Shown here: positions 6,758-9,719 of the stretch, piece by piece
How positions within the stretch are numbered: position 1 is the first letter of the stretch
Layout: each line of letters starts with the position of its first letter
NCBI GenBank assembly: GCA_030673645.1
Contig: DAOVIO010000153.1
Location: 1-9,719 of the forward strand
Source: JAGLSB01 sp023135955
GTDB taxonomy: Bacteria; Bacteroidota; Bacteroidia; Bacteroidales; GCA-2748055
Length of the DNA: 9,719 nt
Reading direction: 5' to 3'
The notes under the pieces: generated by a model
Database searches by the model: none
What the model was told of the DNA's origin: nothing
The model's input: only the letters and a program-made list of their open reading frames with translations
Translations under genes and position numbers: made by a program

Positions 6758-6981
6758 CTTAACAAAGATACAAATCTATTAATCAATATGTTATGATTTA
6801 AAATGAATTTGCATACGATTAAGAGGCCGAATTTGTTAAGCTAATGTTAATATCCAACACAAAAAGTAAACTAGATATAATTATCCCCACTAATAGCGTA
6901 AAAATTATTATTAATTAATATATTGATCCATGAAATTGTATATTTTGAGATATAGAAGAACTAATAATCAAAAATGAAATC
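6758..6981. other. Divergent promoter region of regulator and fucosidase
   Basis: These 224 AT-rich bases hold no ORF of note. Apart from the regulator -7 box, TATATTTTG at 6939-6947 is a near match to a plus-strand -7 box for the fucosidase, with TTG at 6923. Neither strand shows a strong ribosome binding site, which is normal for Bacteroidota. Confidence 0.4.
6763..6770 (-). promoter_or_regulatory. Candidate -7 box (TATCTTTG) of the HMA-AraC regulator
   Basis: TATCTTTG on the minus strand fits TAnnTTTG and stops only five bases before the ATG at 6757. Transcription would begin at or next to the start codon, implying a leaderless or nearly leaderless mRNA unless the true start is further in. 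Confidence 0.5.
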
Positions 6982-8349
6982 ATGAAAAAACTATTATTTC
7001 TTTCACTTGTTTTGATCGTTATCAGCCAGTTAAGTTACTCTCAGAAGAAAATCTGGGACGAAAGTACTGAAGAAAAAGAAGAAAGGCTTTCCGAGTGGAC
7101 AGAAGCTCGTTTTGGAATGTTTATCCATTGGGGCTTGTATGCACAACTTGCCCGTCATGAATGGGTGAAAACACGTGAACGAATAAGCGACGAGGACTAT
7201 CAAAAGTATTTTGAAATATTTAATCCAGACCTTTTTGATCCTGCTGAATGGGCGAAAAAAGCAAAAAACGCCGGGATGAAATATGCCGTTATTACTTCTA
7301 AGCACCATGAAGGCTTCAATATGTTCGACTCCGAATTTACCGATTACAAAGTAACCAATACTCCCTATGGGAAAGATATAATTAAAGAGTGGGTAGATGC
7401 ATTTCGTGCTGAAGGTTTGGGCATAGGGTTTTATTATTCCTTAATAGACTGGCACCATCCAGAATATACCATTGACAGGATTCATCCTCTGAAGGCAAAT
7501 TCGCAGGAAGAATATGATAAACTGAATAAAGACCGGGATATGGAAATTTACAGAGAATATTTAAAGAACCAGGTTAGTGAACTTTTAACTAACTATGGTA
7601 AGGTTGATATAATATGGCTCGATTATTCTTTTCCAGGGAAAAATGGAAAAGATAGAAACGATTGGGGATCTGTGGAACTATTAAAAATGGTTCGCAAACT
7701 TCAACCAGATATTATTGTGAACGACCGCGCCGATCTTAAAGATTATTGGGGCGGGGGTGATTTCTCAACACCAGAACAGTACAAAGTTGAAAAATGGCCA
7801 GAGATAAATGGTGAAAGAGTTCCATGGGAAACATGCCAGACTTTCTCCGGTTCATGGGGTTATTATCGGGATGAACATACCTGGAAAGATAATAAACAAT
7901 TGCTCGTACTATTAATTGAATCGGTAAGTAAAGGTGGAAACTTGTTATTAAATGTTGGGCCAACAGCCCGTGGAACATTTGACTATCGTGCTGATGAAGC
8001 CCTCGAAAAAATGGGAGAGTGGATGAAAGTTAACGACCGATCAATTTATGGATGTACGCAGGCTCCCGAATATTTTACAACACCAGATAATACACTGCTG
8101 ACATATAATCCGAAAACAAACCGTTTATATGTTCATTTGCTCGATTATCCAATGAAAAACTTTCGGTTAAAGGGCTTTGAAGACAAGATAAAATATGCCC
8201 AGTTTTTGCATGATGCCTCTGAAATAAGAATTTCAAAACCTTATGGACACGGACATAAACAAGAAATGGGAGAAAATGATATTAACCTTGATTTGCCTGT
8301 GAATAAACCTAATGTTGAGATTCCTGTAATTGAGTTGTTTTTGAGATAA
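6982..8349 (+). CDS. GH29 alpha-L-fucosidase, exported
   Basis: This enzyme hydrolyses terminal alpha-L-fucosyl bonds in glycans with retention of configuration. The 455 residues start with a signal peptide (MKKLLFLSLVLIVISQLSYS, cleavage near Ser20/Gln21), so it acts in the periplasm or outside. The GH29 barrel shows RFGMFIHWGLYA (43-54), SKHHEGFNMFDSEFTDY (106-122), GFYYSLIDWHHP and VDIIWLDYSFPG, where Asp214 is the expected catalytic nucleophile. Glu283 in PWETCQTFSGSWGYY is a candidate acid/base, although this residue varies among GH29 members. GGNLLLNVGPTARG (318-331) is also characteristic. A short beta-rich C-terminus completes the protein, and the length is normal. No SusC/SusD pair or other glycoside hydrolase adjoins it, so it does not belong to an obvious polysaccharide utilisation locus here. 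The start ATG at 6982 is preferred; an ATG at 6974 is out of frame and stops at once. Confidence 0.96.
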   Translation: MKKLLFLSLVLIVISQLSYSQKKIWDESTEEKEERLSEWTEARFGMFIHWGLYAQLARHEWVKTRERISDEDYQKYFEIFNPDLFDPAEWAKKAKNAGMKYAVITSKHHEGFNMFDSEFTDYKVTNTPYGKDIIKEWVDAFRAEGLGIGFYYSLIDWHHPEYTIDRIHPLKANSQEEYDKLNKDRDMEIYREYLKNQVSELLTNYGKVDIIWLDYSFPGKNGKDRNDWGSVELLKMVRKLQPDIIVNDRADLKDYWGGGDFSTPEQYKVEKWPEINGERVPWETCQTFSGSWGYYRDEHTWKDNKQLLVLLIESVSKGGNLLLNVGPTARGTFDYRADEALEKMGEWMKVNDRSIYGCTQAPEYFTTPDNTLLTYNPKTNRLYVHLLDYPMKNFRLKGFEDKIKYAQFLHDASEIRISKPYGHGHKQEMGENDINLDLPVNKPNVEIPVIELFLR

Positions 8350-8363
8350 CCTAAATGACAAGG

Positions 8364-8540
8364 TTCAATATTCTCACCCTCAATTTTAGAAGAATATACA
8401 GAAGAAATTGATTTATTGAATTCAAAATAATCAACATGAATCTCACCTTTTTTGATCCTGGCAATCTTATCTAATGGCGATTCCTTAACAGCTTTTGTGT
8501 AATCATTAAGAAAACCAGAAGTTAATATTTTGAAATTCAT
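8364..8540 (-). pseudogene. 5' fragment of a Fic-family gene
   Basis: From ATG 8540 the minus strand reads MNFKILTSGFLND, then IARIKKGEIHVDYFEFNKS and SSVYSSKIEGENIE, about 59 residues. The segment ending in SS(K/R)IEGE is the N-terminal helix typical of Fic-family proteins, which AMPylate or otherwise modify target proteins. The catalytic HxFxxGNGR core, which should follow about 100-200 residues later, is absent: after ENIE the frame leaves the family and runs antisense into the 3' end of the fucosidase gene. Its promoter-like box is still in place. The fragment is probably non-functional. The in-frame TTG at 8558 is rejected as a start because it lies inside the -7 box. Confidence 0.65.
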
Positions 8541-8555
8541 TTGTTGACCTTTATA

Positions 8556-8588
8556 CAAAGATAACTTTTATAGTCAACTTAATATCAA
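8556..8588 (-). promoter_or_regulatory. Candidate promoter of the Fic fragment
   Basis: On the minus strand TATCTTTG (8556-8563) fits the -7 consensus and a TTG at 8586-8588, 22 bases further upstream, fits the -33 element. It is the best-spaced promoter of this type in the window, although the gene it served is truncated. Confidence 0.5.
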
Positions 8589-8668
8589 ATGTAATATAAT
8601 AGCGGTGGTATTGAGCCTTACAACTCAATTAGATATTTTGCATCCCCATTTTACGCTGTCATATAAGA

Positions 8669-9277
8669 GCTTAGTGATTCAACACCTTGTATAGAGACCT
8701 ATCCTTTATGTTTAGAGTTTCAATCGGCCTGTTGATGGATGCATTAATCTTATTTAGTGATTCAATTGAATTGCAGAGTGATACATCTATCTGGTTTAAA
8801 GCTCCAGCCTGTTTGTTTTAGGTTCCAACTTATGTGTTATTGGTTAAAACTTATTTGTTAATGAACCAATTTCTCTGGTTTATGAGTCCGTCTAGCTTAT
8901 TAATGGACAAATTTTTCTTATTTATGGTTCCATCTTACTTGTTAATGAATCAAATTTTCTTGTTTATGGTTCCATCTTGCTTGTTGATGGACAAAATCAT
9001 CTTGTTTAAAGATCCAACTAGCTTGTTCAGTATCCCTACCAGTTTGTTTGGAGTTTAATTCTTATAGTTTGAAGTTTCAAGATTCTTGATTAGTGATTCC
9101 TACTCGATGATTAGTGTTTCCTACACTATGCTTAGTGATTCCTACCCAATGATTAGTGACTCTTACCCGATGATTAGTGATTCCTACCCGATGATTAATG
9201 TTTCCTACCCGATAACTAGTGACTCCTACCCGATGATTAGTGATTCCTGCAAATTGATTCTGATCCTAATAGTTTAC
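8669..9277. repeat. Array of degenerate 21-bp tandem repeats (about 27 units)
   Basis: Units begin every 21 bases from 8690 to 9256 with no insertion or deletion, giving 27 units in constant register. A weaker unit at 8670 is one base out of phase, and a decayed one follows at 9257. The left part (about 8690-9088) is divergent, and from about 8858 to 9004 two unit types alternate: one with core TTTATGGTTCCATCTTGCTT (as at 8963), the other with TTAATGAATCAAATTTTCTT (as at 8942), so the higher-order period there is 42. The right part (9089-9256) has eight close copies of TTAGTGATTCCTACCCGATG. The two parts align with each other (TT-n-n-TG-n-TTCC), so they share an origin. Open frames over the array encode heptapeptide repeats (for example ISDSYPM), but these follow from the 21-base period and show no signal peptide or gene context. 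No spacer structure like CRISPR exists. Function unknown. Confidence 0.88.
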
Positions 9278-9280
9278 AAG

Positions 9281-9424
9281 GGACTTCCATCTCATGACTT
9301 AAAAAATGTCACATCTGCCGATGTATTTATTGGCAATGAAAACAATAAAAAAAAGGTAGCGAATTATCTAAAAGAAAGAATAGTATCCTATTATATTCAT
9401 TCTTATGCTAAGTTAGTTTTATGA
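9281..9424 (+). pseudogene. Decayed C-terminal fragment of an IS3-type transposase
   Basis: Directly after the 21-bp array the plus strand encodes SHDLKNVTSADVFIGNENNKKK and then VANYLKERIVSYYIHS up to a TGA at 9424. This resembles the end of IS3/IS481-type transposases, where a YHESLNNVTPADVYFGR-like segment follows the last catalytic Glu of the DDE core and is followed by a basic helix. Here Pro is replaced by Ser, GR by GN, and no DDE residues precede it. The frame is shared with the repeat array only because the array has an open frame in that phase. The resemblance is short and recalled from the family pattern, so the call is tentative. Confidence 0.4.
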
Positions 9425-9503
9425 AGAAAATCTCTTAACTTTAAGATTAAATCTGTCCATTTAGATTAGACTTTTAACACAGATGATTGGAGATCCCTAG
9501 TGG

Positions 9504-9656
9504 ATGAATATCATTCTCAAATGTGTTGCAAAGAGTGAGGAGATCCTTGGCTATGGTGCCACTATGAAACTGGATTTATCCACCCTAGGAGAGAAGATGA
9601 ATACGGGCACAGTGATAATTATGCCGAGTAATGGGAGGGAGATTGAAACTGAATAG
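9504..9656 (+). CDS. Small unrecognised ORF (50 aa)
   Basis: From ATG 9504 to TAG 9656 the frame encodes MNIILKCVAKSEEILGYG, a middle part with KLDLSTLGEKMNTG, and TVIIMPSNGREIETE. Local base composition is less AT-rich than the flanks and the residue mix is protein-like. An in-frame TAG lies one codon upstream of the ATG, preceded by a further open stretch (...TQMIGDP), so it could also be the end of a broken gene. I recognise no family. The rest of 9425-9719 holds nothing I can support. Confidence 0.2.
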   Translation: MNIILKCVAKSEEILGYGATMKLDLSTLGEKMNTGTVIIMPSNGREIETE

Positions 9657-9719
9657 ATTTTTGTAGCTTTACTTTATTGGCAATTGAGATTTAAACATTC
9701 AATCATGTGGACACTTAAA

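Noticed and set aside
8834..9058. Plus-strand ORF with LLM/FMVPS heptads as a real repeat protein
   Set aside because: The heptads follow from the 21-bp repeat. There is no signal peptide, no flanking unique domain, and the frame ends inside the array.
8669..9277. CRISPR array
   Set aside because: Units abut directly with no unique spacers, and no cas genes are present.

Overview
The window is AT-rich and reads as Bacteroidota. The evidence is the TAnnTTTG-type -7 boxes, the near absence of Shine-Dalgarno sequences, a SusC-type plug domain, a HYC_CC_PP family protein and an AraC regulator fused to a heavy-metal-binding domain. A marine or sediment Bacteroidales/Marinilabiliales-like organism is a reasonable guess, but the window does not fix the genus. 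No rRNA, tRNA or CRISPR array was seen.

Left region (1-3400, minus strand): a large soluble hybrid sensor histidine kinase (PAS, GAF-like, GAF-like, PAS, HisKA, HATPase, receiver). Two bases after it comes the start of a second, membrane-anchored sensor gene, which is cut off after about 86 codons. From 3401 to 3729 there is a leader region with a 9-bp dyad, a plausible promoter and an 11-bp inverted repeat. Next, on the plus strand, is a SusC-like plug-domain gene without its start, closed by a good hairpin terminator.

Centre (4212-6757, minus strand): a compact metal-handling cassette, most likely for copper or silver. In transcription order it has an HMA-AraC regulator, a HYC_CC_PP protein rich in His and Cys, a small gene of unknown function broken by one frameshift, a Met/His-rich lipoprotein and an exported HMA-domain metal-binding protein. 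No efflux pump or P-type ATPase is in the window. The cassette therefore looks like the sensing and periplasmic-binding part of a larger system, or a reduced remnant of one.

Right region: a complete exported GH29 alpha-L-fucosidase (6982-8349, plus) sits tail to tail with the promoter and first about 59 codons of a Fic-family gene whose remainder is lost. Beyond it lies an array of about 27 degenerate 21-bp units (about 8690-9256) in constant register, running into what looks like the decayed C-terminus of an IS3-type transposase. The last 300 bases hold at most one small unrecognised ORF.

The overall picture is two working modules (metal handling and fucosidase) plus a large sensor kinase, set among several broken genes. 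This suggests repeated rearrangement at this locus. The 21-bp array is the most unusual element and is not explained by any standard gene or mobile-element call.
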